Origin: Astragalus membranaceus
Lineage: Eukaryota; Streptophyta; Magnoliopsida; Fabales; Fabaceae
Assembly (NCBI GenBank): GCA_039519185.1
Contig: CM076848.1
Coordinates: forward strand, 30,485,917 to 30,549,916
Direction of reading: 5' to 3'
Length of the DNA: 64,000 nt
Within the stretch, counting starts at the first letter, position 1. Every line of letters begins with the position of its first letter. A program made the position numbers and the translations under genes. A model generated the notes under the pieces. It worked only from the letters and a program-made list of their open reading frames with translations, had not been told where the DNA came from and searched no databases. Below are positions 23,536 through 34,631 of the stretch, piece by piece.

Positions 23536-25698
23536 ATGGCTAAGAAGCAAGCGGCGAAAAAGTCATATGGCAGATCATCATCTGATGCAGGGGCATCCAG
23601 TCAATTAACGAAGAAAACAGCAATTGCTCCTGTAACAACTAGCAAAGAGGGAATGAAATTTTGGGGCAGAGAGTGCCTAGCAGAACAATGATTCAAATTC
23701 ACAAAGCATCCCCTTCATTCCTATCAACAATCAAGAATTTGGGATGGGAATCATTCGTCAAGCACAAAGGATCATACTGTGTACCATTTGTTCGTGAGTT
23801 CTATGATGGCATTCCTGAACAAAAGGGAGGTAAGCCACTCTATTTCTCCATGGTTAGAGGTAAAAGAGTACATTTTGAACCTAGGGTAATCAATGATGAA
23901 TACTTGTTGGGTTACAATGGATCTGAGTTTGAAAATCGTAAAGCAAGTTGTGGAAAGAAAGAAATGAATAGGATAAAATCTAGAATTGCTGTTAGTGATG
24001 CTGTTTGGGAAAGTTGCACAGCAACAGAGTACACGATGAAGAGTAGGTACCTTAGGAGTGAATTTGGAAATTGGCACCTATTTATTTCACATTCCATGTT
24101 CCCTACATCACACACTTCTTCAATTAAGAAGGAGAGGATGATTGCTCTTGATTCAATCATGTCTGAATCAAACATAGATGTGGGGAGAATCATTTCTAAG
24201 GAGATTGTGACATGCAAAAACAAGAAGGCTGGATTTCTATTCTTCCCCTGTTTAATCACAAGTCTATGCATCAATGCTGAGCTCACCACTCACAAACATG
24301 AGCTAAGAAAATTCCCACAGATTGCACTCTCTGCTAACTTCAAGGAAAGGATCAAAATGACAAAGGAAAGTACAAGCACCTCATTGCCGGAGCAATTCAT
24401 GCTTCAGGAACGAGCTATTTGGAAATTTCAGAAAGAGCACCTTGAGTGGGAGAACATCATGTTCCAACAACAGACAAATGGTTTGTGCAACATGCCACCA
24501 CCAGTATTTCCTGGTTGGGTACTGGAATAGGATGAAAAAGAAGAAAGTCAGGAAGATAATAAGGAGAAAGCTGTCAAGAAACAACAGCAACAAAAGAAGG
24601 GAAAAGGAAAGAAGAAGGCAGTGGTGGAGGAAGAACCAATCCTAAGTTCTGAGGATTTGGAAGAGACTAGTGAGGAGGAAAAGAGGCTAGAAATGCTGTG
24701 AAAGATATAGAGAAGGATGTGGATGAAAAGGAAACAGAAACTGATGAGGAAAGTGATGAAAGTGAAGCCGCTGATGATGTTATAACGGAGGAAGCTCCAA
24801 GACAGAAATATACATCCCCACCAAAACCAACAAAAACATCAGAACCCTCTCAGCAACCACCCTCACCAAACCAAAACATCACACCTAAAAAATAACCACC
24901 CCACCTCAAACCTCCCCAATACAAGCCAAAACACCTACCCAACAAACACACACTCCACAACCCACAACTCAAACACCATCAACAACTACACTGCCCACAC
25001 AACAAACTACCCCTCCATCCAAAGAACCAGAAAAACAACCTACTCCCTCACCAGTCAAACAAACAAATGAGCCAGAAAAACCTGCAACAAGGGCCCCATC
25101 TGAAAGCCCTGTTATTGCTGCAGCATCCAAAGCTGCACCAGTTGTTTCTAACATTGAACATGCAGGTACCAAAAGAAAATTGCAAGACATTCAAGAGACT
25201 GAAGAGGAAGAGGAGTCTGAAGAAGAAGAAGAGACTGATGATGAAGAGGACGAAGAAAAGAATGAGGAAGAGCAACCTGAAGAGGCACCTCAGCAAAAGG
25301 AAACTGCGGCACCTGAAATTGTTGCTCCAGCAATGGAGAAGGCAATTGATGCTCCAGCAATGGAAACAACATCTGATGCCCCTGCAATACATCCAGCACC
25401 TGATGCTGAAGCATCCAAGACGGCAACAACAGTGGACCCTGCTCAAGCAGTAGCTTCAAAAAGGCTAATGATGCAGACATTGGCTGCCATCAGAAAGGAA
25501 GAGGAATTAGCTAAAATCAAGCAGAAAGAAGCTGCGGCAAGTACCCCTGCTGTTGAGGAAACAAAAGCTGATGATGTCCCAACATTTGTTGCAGAAGCAT
25601 CCAACCCTGATGAAACTAAGAAAAAGAGGCAAAAGAAGATCAAGCTTATTCCAACAAGGGGAAGCAACAGGCTGATGAGTGGAACTCCAAAGCAGTAA
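23536..25698 (+). pseudogene. Second frame of the Athila-like element (plant transposon protein of unknown role)
   Basis: The frame at 23661-24530 (289 codons) resembles the domain found 3' of pol in many Athila and related elements, with features such as FVREFYDGIP, VSDAVWESC and HLFISHSMFP. A further start may lie at 23536 (MAKKQAAKKSYGRSSS) in a different frame. After a stop at 24528 the product turns strongly charged: Lys- and Glu-rich at 24540-24880, then 25180-25698 with long Glu runs and repeats of APAME. Several frameshifts break it. Its function in the family is not established; some authors regard it as env-like. Confidence 0.65.
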
Positions 25699-26204
25699 AA
25701 TTTTCCTTTAAAAATATATATCTTCTATATGACTATCTTATATATATATATATATATTGTGATCATAGCATATGCAGGTTTTTTTGGTTCTCCCCTATTA
25801 TATAAGCAGTGAGGACACTGCTGAAGCTTAATTAAGTTGGGGAGGAGGACTAAATATTTTGTGAAACATAATATATGTTATGTTATAATATGGTGTATGT
25901 ATGTTAGTTCGTGATAATGTTAAGTAACTGTAGCTGTAGTTGTTTGTGTTAATGGTTTACAAATTTTAGAAGCATGATCAGCTGAACAAATTTTTACAAA
26001 GAAAGAAAAGGGTGCCTTTTTGAACTTAATTTTTGCAAAGTAGCCTAAGTTCTAAACAAATGATCAAGGTTATTACTGCTTTTACACTTAACAACTGAAC
26101 TTAGAAAGGAACTTAGCTAACAAGAAAACGAACTGAATGCAAAGGATAACAATAGTGACCCAAGATCAATTGCTAAATTTTTACTAAAAATATAGAATAG
26201 CATA

Positions 26205-26230
26205 AAGAATTAAGTTTGGGGTGCATCGGT
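26205..26230 (+). promoter_or_regulatory. Candidate polypurine tract
   Basis: AAGTTTGGGGTGCATCGG is followed by TGATAC, resembling the purine tract that precedes a TGATA-type LTR. A similar tract lies at about 25832-25851. The adjoining 26231-26285 does not match LTR1, so the assignment is weak. Confidence 0.35.
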
Positions 26231-26284
26231 GATACTAAGGCTAAGCATGATAAGGATAGGAAAGATGATGCAATAGGATTACGA

Positions 26285-27324
26285 ACTACTACAAAAGGCC
26301 CAATCATGAGAAGATACAACATTTTGACCCTACGGCAACGCCTAAAATTGCGGTGCTTAAAAAACTGTTGCCGTAGATATCAATGGCAACGGTTTTTTGA
26401 GCCTGTTGTCGATTCATTTTTTAAAATTTTTTTTTTTAGACAACGGCCAAAAATCGTCCCCTAAAGGTCAACAGCAACGGTTTTTATTTGATCCTATAGC
26501 CAACGTTTTAGAAACGTTGTCATAGAGTGAACTATTAAAAAAAAGTGAAAGTACTAGGCGCTAAAAGGTGGCGCCTTTTCTAATTTTTACCCAAAAATTA
26601 GGCGGTACCGCCCCTTTTCTAATTTTTACTCAAAACCCAATATGTGAAAAAAAAAACCCAAAACCCACTATGTGATCAAAAAACTCAAAACCCACTATCT
26701 GATTGAAAAAATGCAGAAACACACTTGATGAAAAAACCCAGAGTTCAGTGAAAACCCTAACCAAGGCTCTCACGATTTCTACCAAGCAAGAGAGGTGATT
26801 TTGGGTTTCATCTATTCACGATTTCCACCAAGCAAGAAGGTTTCAGCTATTCACGATTTTGGGCCATAATTTCACGATTTCACGATTCAGCGATTTCACG
26901 ATTTCATCTCAGTGGTTTCAAGCAAGGAAGCATTCACGATTTCCCTTGCAGTTTTGTTTCTCTCTCTAACTCAGCGATTGTGATTTCAGGTCTCTCTCTC
27001 TCTCTCTCTCCATCGCTAGGTTTAGGTTTAGGATTTCAAGAGCAATGCTTCGATTTTTGTTGTGACTTCTAAGATTTCACTATAGAAGATTTCTGTTTGC
27101 TGTGATTAGAACCCCAAAGGTAACCCTTCTTAAATTTTCAATCTTTTATCGTATGATTTTGATGTTAATTCTCAGGATTTATTTGAAATTAAAGTCAAAT
27201 TTGGCCCAAATACATTGCCTATTGTTAACATTCAGATTTGTATTTTAGTAGCTAGCTAGGAAGTTGAATGGTGAGACCGTGTGTTGAAAAATTGAAGTTC
27301 CATTTTAAATAAAATATATTTTGG
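26285..27324 (+). mobile_element. CACTA-like transposon 5' end fragment inside the 3' LTR
   Basis: The end AACTACTACAAAA resembles the CACTACTACAAAA terminus of plant CACTA elements and is followed by repeated subterminal motifs (ACGGCAACG, GGCAACGGTTTTT, AACGTTGTC). The next 500 bp look like an untranslated leader, with repeated 'ttcacgattt' and a (CT)n run at about 26990-27010. No opposite terminus is found; the fragment stops where LTR2 homology begins. Confidence 0.5.
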
Positions 27325-28840
27325 AGCCTTAGTTTAACATGATTCTGGTTTTGGCAGAACTGACTTTATATAGTGGCGTGTGGCTTTTACCTCTTCACAA
27401 TACCTCTTCATATAGTGGCGCGTGGCTTTTACCAGCAATGAATAAGTAAACATTGATTACTTCTCACATTTTTGAAACTTTTAAAAAAAACTCATCTTTT
27501 TCCAAAGGTAAGCTAGAGCTTCTCAATACTCATTAATAATTTCAAGAAATAGTAATTTACAATGCATTGGAATCACACACTTCAGTTATGTTTCGAAATG
27601 TGAATTGCTTTACTTAACAGAAATAAATACCCAAAGGTGATAAGAGCTAGGATTCTGGTTCTGGCAGATTGTTATTGTGGGTTAAGTTGATTTGAGAAGT
27701 GTGGCAGAAGCTAGTAAATTATTGATTGAATCATATAGATTTTAATTAGTTGATGTGGTGATTCTTATTGCTTTGGAGCATTTTCTGAAATTTGAAATGA
27801 TTAGAATTAAAATGTTGGTATTGATACAAACGAGTTCACGTTATAATAGGGAACAGTTTTTTGGTGTCATTAATAGTTACAGGTTTTCGGAATTGATACA
27901 AACAACTTCACTTTATGAAGCCTATAAATACATCTCCTCCTCCTCATTTGAAATCATCTCAAGTTTAGGAATTAGTCTTAGATATACTACTTTGGTTCGA
28001 CGGAGAGGGAGATATTGACAACTTCTTTCTCTACTTATACACCATTTCTTATTGTTGTTTTATTGCTGTAAGGTGATTGCTCCAGCATTGCTAGGCAGAA
28101 TATGCAAAGGAACTCCACTTCTATAATTTCTATCTTATTTCCTTTCCTTTGAATTTTCAATCATATACTGTTTATATGCGCTTAGTTATGTCAAGCATGA
28201 GCTAAACATCTTTAGTTGGGATGCCTTAACTTTGTAATGAACCGTTGAATAATTATTATGTTATATTGATGCTTGCAATTTAGTTCTTGTGCTATAATTC
28301 TTTCAAACTTATTTTGAGGTTGATCACTTAGAATAAGTAGGGTCATAAATACAGACATGGTTTATGACTTGAACTCAAGAACTAATATGGATAAGTGTTT
28401 TAATAAAAGGAAACTTTGTTAATTCCATGCTAAAACCTAGACATAGGATAGCATAGTCCATAGGATGATATTGTGAGAGCTTAATATACAAGGGTGAACT
28501 TATTTAGAACTTAGACATAAGACTTGTAATGAAACCCTGGTGTTAGTTGCTGAAAGGCACGCATCCATTGCTACATCATCCATTGCAGGACCATCGTGTA
28601 TAACATAATGCTATCAAAGTAAGCTACTTAGGAAAGAGCACTCTAACTATATCTCTCATTTGATTTACAACCCATCTTTATTTTGCTTATTTTAAATTTT
28701 GTTTTCACAAACTACTCATCTAGTATTGCTACCATTTTAAACTCTTAAAAATTAATCAAATCTCTGTGGGTACGATCTCTATTTTCTACTATATTACTTG
28801 TTTTCAGACTGTGTACACTTGCACACATTTTCTCACAACA
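27325..28840 (+). repeat. 3' LTR of the Athila-like element (5' part missing)
   Basis: It matches 14413-15949 of LTR1, with small differences such as a deletion of roughly 18 bp near 28165 and an insertion near 28575. The TATA box is at 27923-27930. It ends CACAACA at 28840 and is followed by PMD gene sequence. Confidence 0.88.
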
Positions 28841-28951
28841 TCCATCTAGTGTGATCGCCTCTCACCTATCAGAAGGTGGAAGCTTGAGGTATCTGGCTGC
28901 CATCGCTCAATAAAGGCATTTAAAAGGCCCACAAGGACCTGTGCATACCCT

Positions 28952-29501
28952 CAGGGGCGGATCTATCCCCAGGGTGGTCAATCGCACATTCTGAAAAAAA
29001 AATATTAGTATCGATACTCCTATTAAAAAATAATATTAGCACCAATATCCTACTAAAAAAATATTTGGCACACTCTGGGAATATTTTTTGCACAGGGGCG
29101 GATCTACTCTATCCCCAGGGCGGTCAATCGCACATCCTGAAAAAATAATATTAGTATCGATACTCCTATTAAAAAGTAATATTAGCACCAATATCCTACT
29201 AAAAAAATATTCGGCACACTCTGGGAACATTTTTTGCACCGAAACTTCTAGTTTTGCAGCAATTTAACGCCCCATACTCAGAATTACTCACACTCTTACA
29301 CATTTCTAATTTTCTCTCCCAGCGTTTTCTCACTCTCGAGCATGTTCTTCTTTTTTTTCTTCTTCGTTTAAGCAACCAATTATGAGTTGTGTAATTTATT
29401 TATTTAAATATGTTAAAGGTTTTTATTTTTATTATATTTATAGTGATGGTGTGTTTAAAAAAAATTGCACACTCTGACCCAAGATCCTAGATACGCAATT
29501 G
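28952..29501. mobile_element. hAT-type MITE (CAGGGGCGGATCTA) in the PMD gene
   Basis: The left end is CAGGGGCGGATCTA; the degenerate right end is TAGATACGCAATTG. The flanks are CATACCCT (28944-28951) and CATGCCCT (29502-29509), an 8-bp duplication with one mismatch, as in hAT insertions. No coding region. Confidence 0.7.
28953..29240. repeat. Tandem duplication of about 140 bp inside the MITE
   Basis: Two copies of the unit AGGGGCGGATCTA...TTTTTTGCAC, starting at 28953 and about 29094, are nearly identical apart from a five-base insertion and a few substitutions. Confidence 0.85.
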
Positions 29502-30278
29502 CATGCCCTAATTCCCCAAGCGTGTATAGCTCAGATGCCTCCACAAAGCCTATAATGCTTGGATGGGGGTCTATCTTCAGGTTGCTCTGCCTGTGTGAAA
29601 TTATTTTTAGCGCCTTATGATCTTGCATTAGCAAAGGGGTTTCCGTTACTCAAGCATTAAAAAAACATAACAACACATAATAAAAAATTTATGAGCAGTT
29701 ACTCACCAAGCCATCCCATAGTGACTTAGCAAAGTGTGAGCCATAAGTCGACAAGACCGACCTGTCCTCCGAACCACCCGAGTACGAGAATGTAGATACA
29801 ACTGGTGTGGATGGCTCATCAACGGGAGCATCATCACGAGCAGGAGCAGCCTGCTGATGATCATCAACGACAAGATCAACATCAACACCAGCAAGATCAG
29901 TGGCATGATGAGCAACATCATGCTCAATGTCAACCCCAATATGACTATTGGGTCCGATGTCGGCGTCACGTTCATCCTCCTTCCCTTTCCAGTTTGAAGC
30001 AGTAGGAGTGGCCATGCACGGGACGACCGCGAAGCTCAGGATAGGACTGTTGAGACTGAGCATGTCCATCTCTCGTCTTCACCATACCTAAATAAGACAA
30101 AAAACCACGCTAAAATCAACAAAAAGCAGCATTTTCAACATCAAAATATTCAGACTGGTTCGACACTAATAAATGAGAGGTAGGCATGAGAGAGGATATG
30201 TGCGAAGGGGTTAAGGGAGAGAGATTGTGAGTTGAAATGGTTTTGGTGGGGGTATTTGTGAGATTTTTGGAGTTTGGG

Positions 30279-31531
30279 TAGGCATGTGCAAAAAAACCGG
30301 TGGACTCGAACCATTTTAAAAACTGAACTGGACTCTTTTAAAAAGCCCAAACTGTTTTAGATCAAAAACTGAACCAGCCTATTTTATAAGTTCGGTCAAC
30401 CATTTCAAAATATGATATTCCTAGAATGTCCCTCAAAGTTACAACTAACAGATTTATCTATTTTAAAGATAAATCCGTTTTGGGAAAAAAAACCGAAAAC
30501 GGATTTAACTTTTAATTAGATAAATCCGTTTAAGGAAAAAATGCATAACAGATTTACCCCCACAATAAATAAATCCATTTTTAAAAATAACAAAAACGGA
30601 TTTATCTATTTATTAGATAAATCCGTTTTGAATTTTTTCAAAACAAATTTATCTAATAAATAGATAAATCCGTTTTGTAAAATAATTAATAAATAAAAGT
30701 GATAAAAAATTAAAATTAATTTTTTTTTTGTTCCATTTAGTGTGTAGCACTGACGATGTTGTACGTCGGGTGAATAATTTAGGTTAAAAAATCAGTTTTC
30801 GGGCAACCTACTCCGATTGTAATGAAACCACAGCCATTAAATCCGAAAAAAATCAGGGATCATGACTCCCAAAGAAGGGACTTCTTTCGGTGGGGCTCAA
30901 AATCCCAAATTCCATCGTTTATTATTTTGTATGGTTTGGTTTCTATTTATTATTGTTATTATTATTTGGGGATGCTTTGTGATTGATTATTTATATCTGA
31001 TTTTTGAAGTAAAGGACTTGATTGGAATGTATGGGATTTATGATCAGTTGGAGTTTTCTGGAGTTTGGTATTAACTGATTTTTTTTCTAGTGTACAGAAA
31101 CCATAGTTTTGAATCATGTGCTCAATATGTGCCTTTATTAAAATTGGTAATGAGTTTAAAGTACCAGTTTTTTCTGCAATTGGTACTGGTTTTATCTAAA
31201 AACTAGTATTTCTGCAATTCTGGGAAAACTAGTTTGAGCAAAAACCGATTTAATAAAGGAAATCCGGTTTTCAAACGCTTCTAATCCAAAATTTGGTTTA
31301 AAACAGTATTTCGGCAAATCTGGAAATCCGGTTCAGTAAAGGAAATCCGGTTTCTAAACAGTTCTGCACCAAAACGGTTTTAAAGTAGAAACCAGTTTCA
31401 AACCGGCTCAAAACTGAACCAGAACCGATTTGAGGGAAAAATGATATTTTTTGCCAAAATGGTTTTGCAAACCGGACCGAACCACATATACGGTTCAGTT
31501 TGGTGCGGTTCCTGCACCATTCACACCCCTA
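30279..31531. mobile_element. hAT-like nonautonomous element
   Basis: Imperfect ends: TAGGCATGTGCA at the left and the complement of TAGGGGTGTGAATGGTGCA at the right. An exact 8-bp duplication AGTTTGGG flanks it (30271-30278 and 31532-31539), diagnostic of hAT-type insertion. It contains 'aaaaccggtt' stretches near both ends and palindromic AAACGGATTTATCT / AGATAAATCCGTTT arrays at 30450-30680. No transposase. About 200 bp at 30731-30930 match 33360-33570 in a different element. Confidence 0.8.
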
Positions 31532-31623
31532 AGTTTGGGGATGTATGATGAGTAGGGGGAGTGGGAGAAGCACACGCCTAACAATGAATACAATCTTTTT
31601 TTGGTCGATATACAAATCTCTAA

Positions 31624-32903
31624 GAGTAAAGGCCCAAACTAGTCCCTGAGAATTTTTTCGCGGGACAAATTCGTAATTGACAATTTTTTCAGGACACATT
31701 AGTCCCTGACAATTTCAAAACGGGACACGTTAGTCCCTCAGTCCCTTCAGCCGTTGACAGCTCATCTAACGTCTCTTACGTGGCACGTTAATTGCCACCA
31801 GTGGCGGACCTGGTATGTATCCAGGGGGTTCAGTTGAACTCCCTGGAATTTTTTTTTTGCACTAAACACCCTATGTAAATAGCCTAAATCTTCTGAAATT
31901 TTAATTTGACACCCCTGAAAATTTGAAATTGTACTAGTAGACCAAGTTTTGCACCCATTTGACACCGGCCTTAAAAAATTTGACACCCCGGGGTCCTGGG
32001 TCCGCCACTGAGTGCCACCATGTCACGTTAAGTGTCACCGTGTCACGTTAAGTGCCACCGTGTCACGTTAAACGCCACGTAACACATTATTTAGTCCCTG
32101 ACTTTACAAATTTGAATTTTTTAAAAAAGGGACAAATCAGTCCCTGTGCTTTCTAGGACAAATTGGTCCCTGATTGTCTTCAACCTCAAACACCTGGTTT
32201 CTCAAACCAGAAACCATTAGGGCACCCAAAAACTGAATTGCTCTTCAACCTCAAATGTGGTTTCTCAAACCAGAAACCATCAGGTCCAATTGTTACATGA
32301 AGAATAACCTGAAGATGAACAACATTTCTGCAGCTCAAGGGAAGGGTCGTAAAACTGAATTGCTCTTCTATGAATTCACTTTCACTCCTTTCCACAAGTC
32401 TTCATATCCTATCTATTCCTCTTCTTGACACCATACTTATTACTAAATAAAATGAGCACGAAGGAAAAGGCAAAATTACCGCTTAGAGTCTCACATTTTA
32501 ACCATAAGCTCTTCCAATTATTGGCTCTGCCTACTCAAACCATTAGGGCATACCAAAACTGAATTTCTGGTTTGAGAAACCAGATATTTGAGGTTGAAGA
32601 CAACCAAAGACCAATTTGTCCCGAAACGCACAGGGACTGATTTGTCCCTTTTTTAAAATTTTCAAATTTGTAAGGCCAGGGACTATTTTGGCCCAAAATA
32701 ATGTCCTACGTAGCGTTTAGCGTGACACGGTGGCACTTAACGTGCCACGGTGGAGACATTAGATGAACTGTAAATGGCTGAAAGAACTGAGGGACTAACA
32801 TGTCCCATTTTGAAATTGTCAGGGACTAATGTGTCCGGACAAAATTGTCAGGGACCAATTTATCCTGCGAAGAAATTGTCGGGGCCAATTTGGGTCTTTA
32901 CTC
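31624..32903. mobile_element. Mutator-like foldback element
   Basis: The ends are GAGTAAAGGCCCAAA and the complement of GAGTAAAGACCCAAA. The arms pair over about 180 bp, with 'agtccctgacaatttc' blocks and 'gtggcacgtta' stretches. The flanks are AATCTCTAA (31615-31623) and AATTTCTAA (34140-34148), a 9-bp duplication with one mismatch; the right copy is pushed away by the next element, which inserted at this border. It holds a nested hAT-type MITE. No coding region. Confidence 0.78.
31799..32010. mobile_element. hAT-type MITE (CAGTGGCGGACC) nested in the foldback element
   Basis: The terminal repeats are CAGTGGCGGACC and GGTCCGCCACTG. The flanks are ATTGCCAC and AGTGCCAC, an 8-bp duplication with one mismatch. 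Length is 212 bp. No coding region. Confidence 0.82.
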
Positions 32904-32906
32904 AAT

Positions 32907-34133
32907 GGGATTTTTTTTGTACCCCATCAGATAAGAATCTACCCCCATCGACCCTGCGAAAAGACGCAATTGCCCTTCACAAAATTTAAAAAACCCGAAG
33001 GTATCCTGATTTCAATTTTTTTTTGGAAATCGGATTTAGGTAAATCCGATTTCCACTAAAAATTTTAAAAAATTAAAAGCGGATTTATGTAAGATGGGGT
33101 AGATCCGCTTTTAAAAATAACAAGGCGGATTTACCTTAAGTGGGGGTAAATCCGATTTTGTTATTTTTAAAAGCGGATTTACCTTATATGGGGGTAGATC
33201 CACTTTTAAAAATAATAAAGCGGATTTACCTTAAGTGGGGTAAATCCGATTTTGTTATTTTTAAAAGCGGATTTACCTTATGTGGGGGTAAATCCGTTTT
33301 GTTAACCTAATTAATAAATAAATAAATCAGTTAAAAATTTAGATACGAATTTCGACCGTCTTTTGGTTCTGTTTAGTGTGTAGTTCGTTAACACGTGACG
33401 ATGTTGTACGTCGAGCGAATAATTTAGGCTAAAAAATTAGTTTCCGACACCCTGCTTAAATTGTAATGAAACCATAACCATTAAATCCGAACAAAATCAA
33501 GGATCAAGACTCCTCAAAAGGGACTTCCTTTAGGACAGGGGACCTCAAAATCCCAAATTCAATCGTTTACTATTTTTTATTAATTTTTTTAATTTTTCAT
33601 AATCTCCAAAAAATCTGAAAAAATTTGGATAACCACATTTTGGTTTTATTAGATTTATAGTGGTGATTGTATAATTTGTAGATTAGTTTTGACTCTTTAA
33701 CGGATTTTTAGTAGTATTTTTATAATATTTTTTACAAAAATTAAATAAAAACAGGTATTTTTAGTACACAAAAGCGGATTTAACCCCCACCTAAGATAAA
33801 TCCGACTTTTAAATAACAAAGCAGATTTACCTTATGTGGGGGTACATCCGCTTTTAAAAATAACAAATCGAATTTACCTTAGATGGGAGTAAATCCGATT
33901 TTCCTTTTTTAAGGGAAATCAGATTTACCTACTAAAAGATAAATCCGATTTTGGAAAAAACCAAAATCGGATTTACCTTAGATGGGGGTACATCCGATTT
34001 TGGAAAAAACCAAAATCGGATTTTTCTTTTAGTAGGTAAATCCGAGCGAATTTTTTAAGTGAAGGGTATTTTGGGGTTTGATTTTTATGTGGGGGTAGAT
34101 AGTGAGTTGATGGGGGGGTAAAAAAAAAATCCC
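32907..34133. mobile_element. Mutator-like element with repeated GCGGATTTACCTTA palindromes
   Basis: The ends are GGGATTTTTTTTGTACCCC and the complement of GGGATTTTTTTTTTACCCC, with 'atctaccccca' also shared. An exact 9-bp duplication TTACTCAAT flanks it (32898-32906 and 34134-34142). Arrays of 'gcggatttaccttatgtgggggtaaatccg' in both orientations fill 33075-33300 and 33770-34050. A central 200 bp matches the hAT-like element at 30731-30930. No transposase is present. Confidence 0.82.
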
Positions 34134-34289
34134 TTACTCAATTTCTAAAGTGTATCAACAAGAAGAAAAAGCGGCCCACACACGGGCTCGTGCAACACCC
34201 AGAAGATCCACCGCCACCGCAACTGCCAAAACCACCAACTTCCACATCGGAGTCGAGTCTGGGACCGCCACAAACACCATCACCAGGCC

Positions 34290-34631
34290 CTCTGACGTTT
34301 TCCTTTGTAGCTATTAATAAGGACCTTTGCATCACTTTCCACCACCACCAACCTCTCAAAGTTCAAATTTACAGCCAATTTGAACGCCTCACGCAGCGCT
34401 ATTGCCTCGCCATCGAAGTCGATGTTGCAGGTAATTTCTGACAATTATGCCTGAGGCTCCATCTTTCTTCAACTTGTTATAGCTTGCATCAACATTGATT
34501 TTTAGAATATCCTTAGGTTGGATACAATAATTTAGGCACACCTTGCTTTCCCTGTTTGCTGCGGCTGCTACTATAAAGTTCCCAGAATCGAACTCGTTTT
34601 GTTTTCTCCACCTCCCATTATTACTAACCAC
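34290..34631 (-). pseudogene. RNase H-like (RVT_3) fragment
   Basis: The minus strand reads LKINVDASYNKLKKDG.SGIIVRN, then, in another frame, EAIALREAFKLAVNLNFERL and VVESDAKVLIN. This is the pattern of the plant RNase H-like domain found at the end of LINE ORF2 and in related host proteins. A frameshift and stops break it. No zinc-binding region precedes it, so it is a short fragment. Confidence 0.6.

Larger units (their letters stand above)
14081..28840 (+). mobile_element. Athila-like Ty3/gypsy LTR retrotransposon, internally deleted and carrying nested insertions
   Basis: Two direct LTRs (LTR1 ends at 15949, LTR2 ends at 28840) share about 1.5 kb with scattered substitutions and small indels. 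After LTR1 comes a primer site complementary to tRNA-Asp. Inside are gag, a protease joined directly to the integrase C-terminal part, then a second frame typical of Athila-type elements. Reverse transcriptase, RNase H and the integrase catalytic core are missing, so it is nonautonomous. A nested solo LTR pair splits the integrase region. The left border is proposed at TGATAAATAAAG (14081), by analogy with the related nested LTR that starts TGATAAC. No target duplication matching the right flank (TCCAT) is found on the left. Confidence 0.85.
28841..30069 (-). pseudogene. Plant mobile domain (MAIN-like) protein, N-terminal half
   Basis: Exon 1 runs 30069-29707: an acidic leader, then GGSEDRSVLSTYGSHFAKSLWDGL, ending at a GT donor. 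Exon 2 starts at 29621 after an AG acceptor and reads KALKIISH, then FVEASELYTLGELGHA. It is interrupted by a hAT-type MITE (28952-29501) and resumes at 28943 with GLLNAFIERWQPDTSSFHLL. If the MITE and one 8-bp duplicate are ignored, the frame joins cleanly across it. It ends near ITLD, in a shifted frame, at the right LTR border. These are standard N-terminal PMD motifs (SVL..YG.H.A..LW; AF.ERW.P.T..FH). The gene is broken by a frameshift, the MITE and the retrotransposon. Confidence 0.72.
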
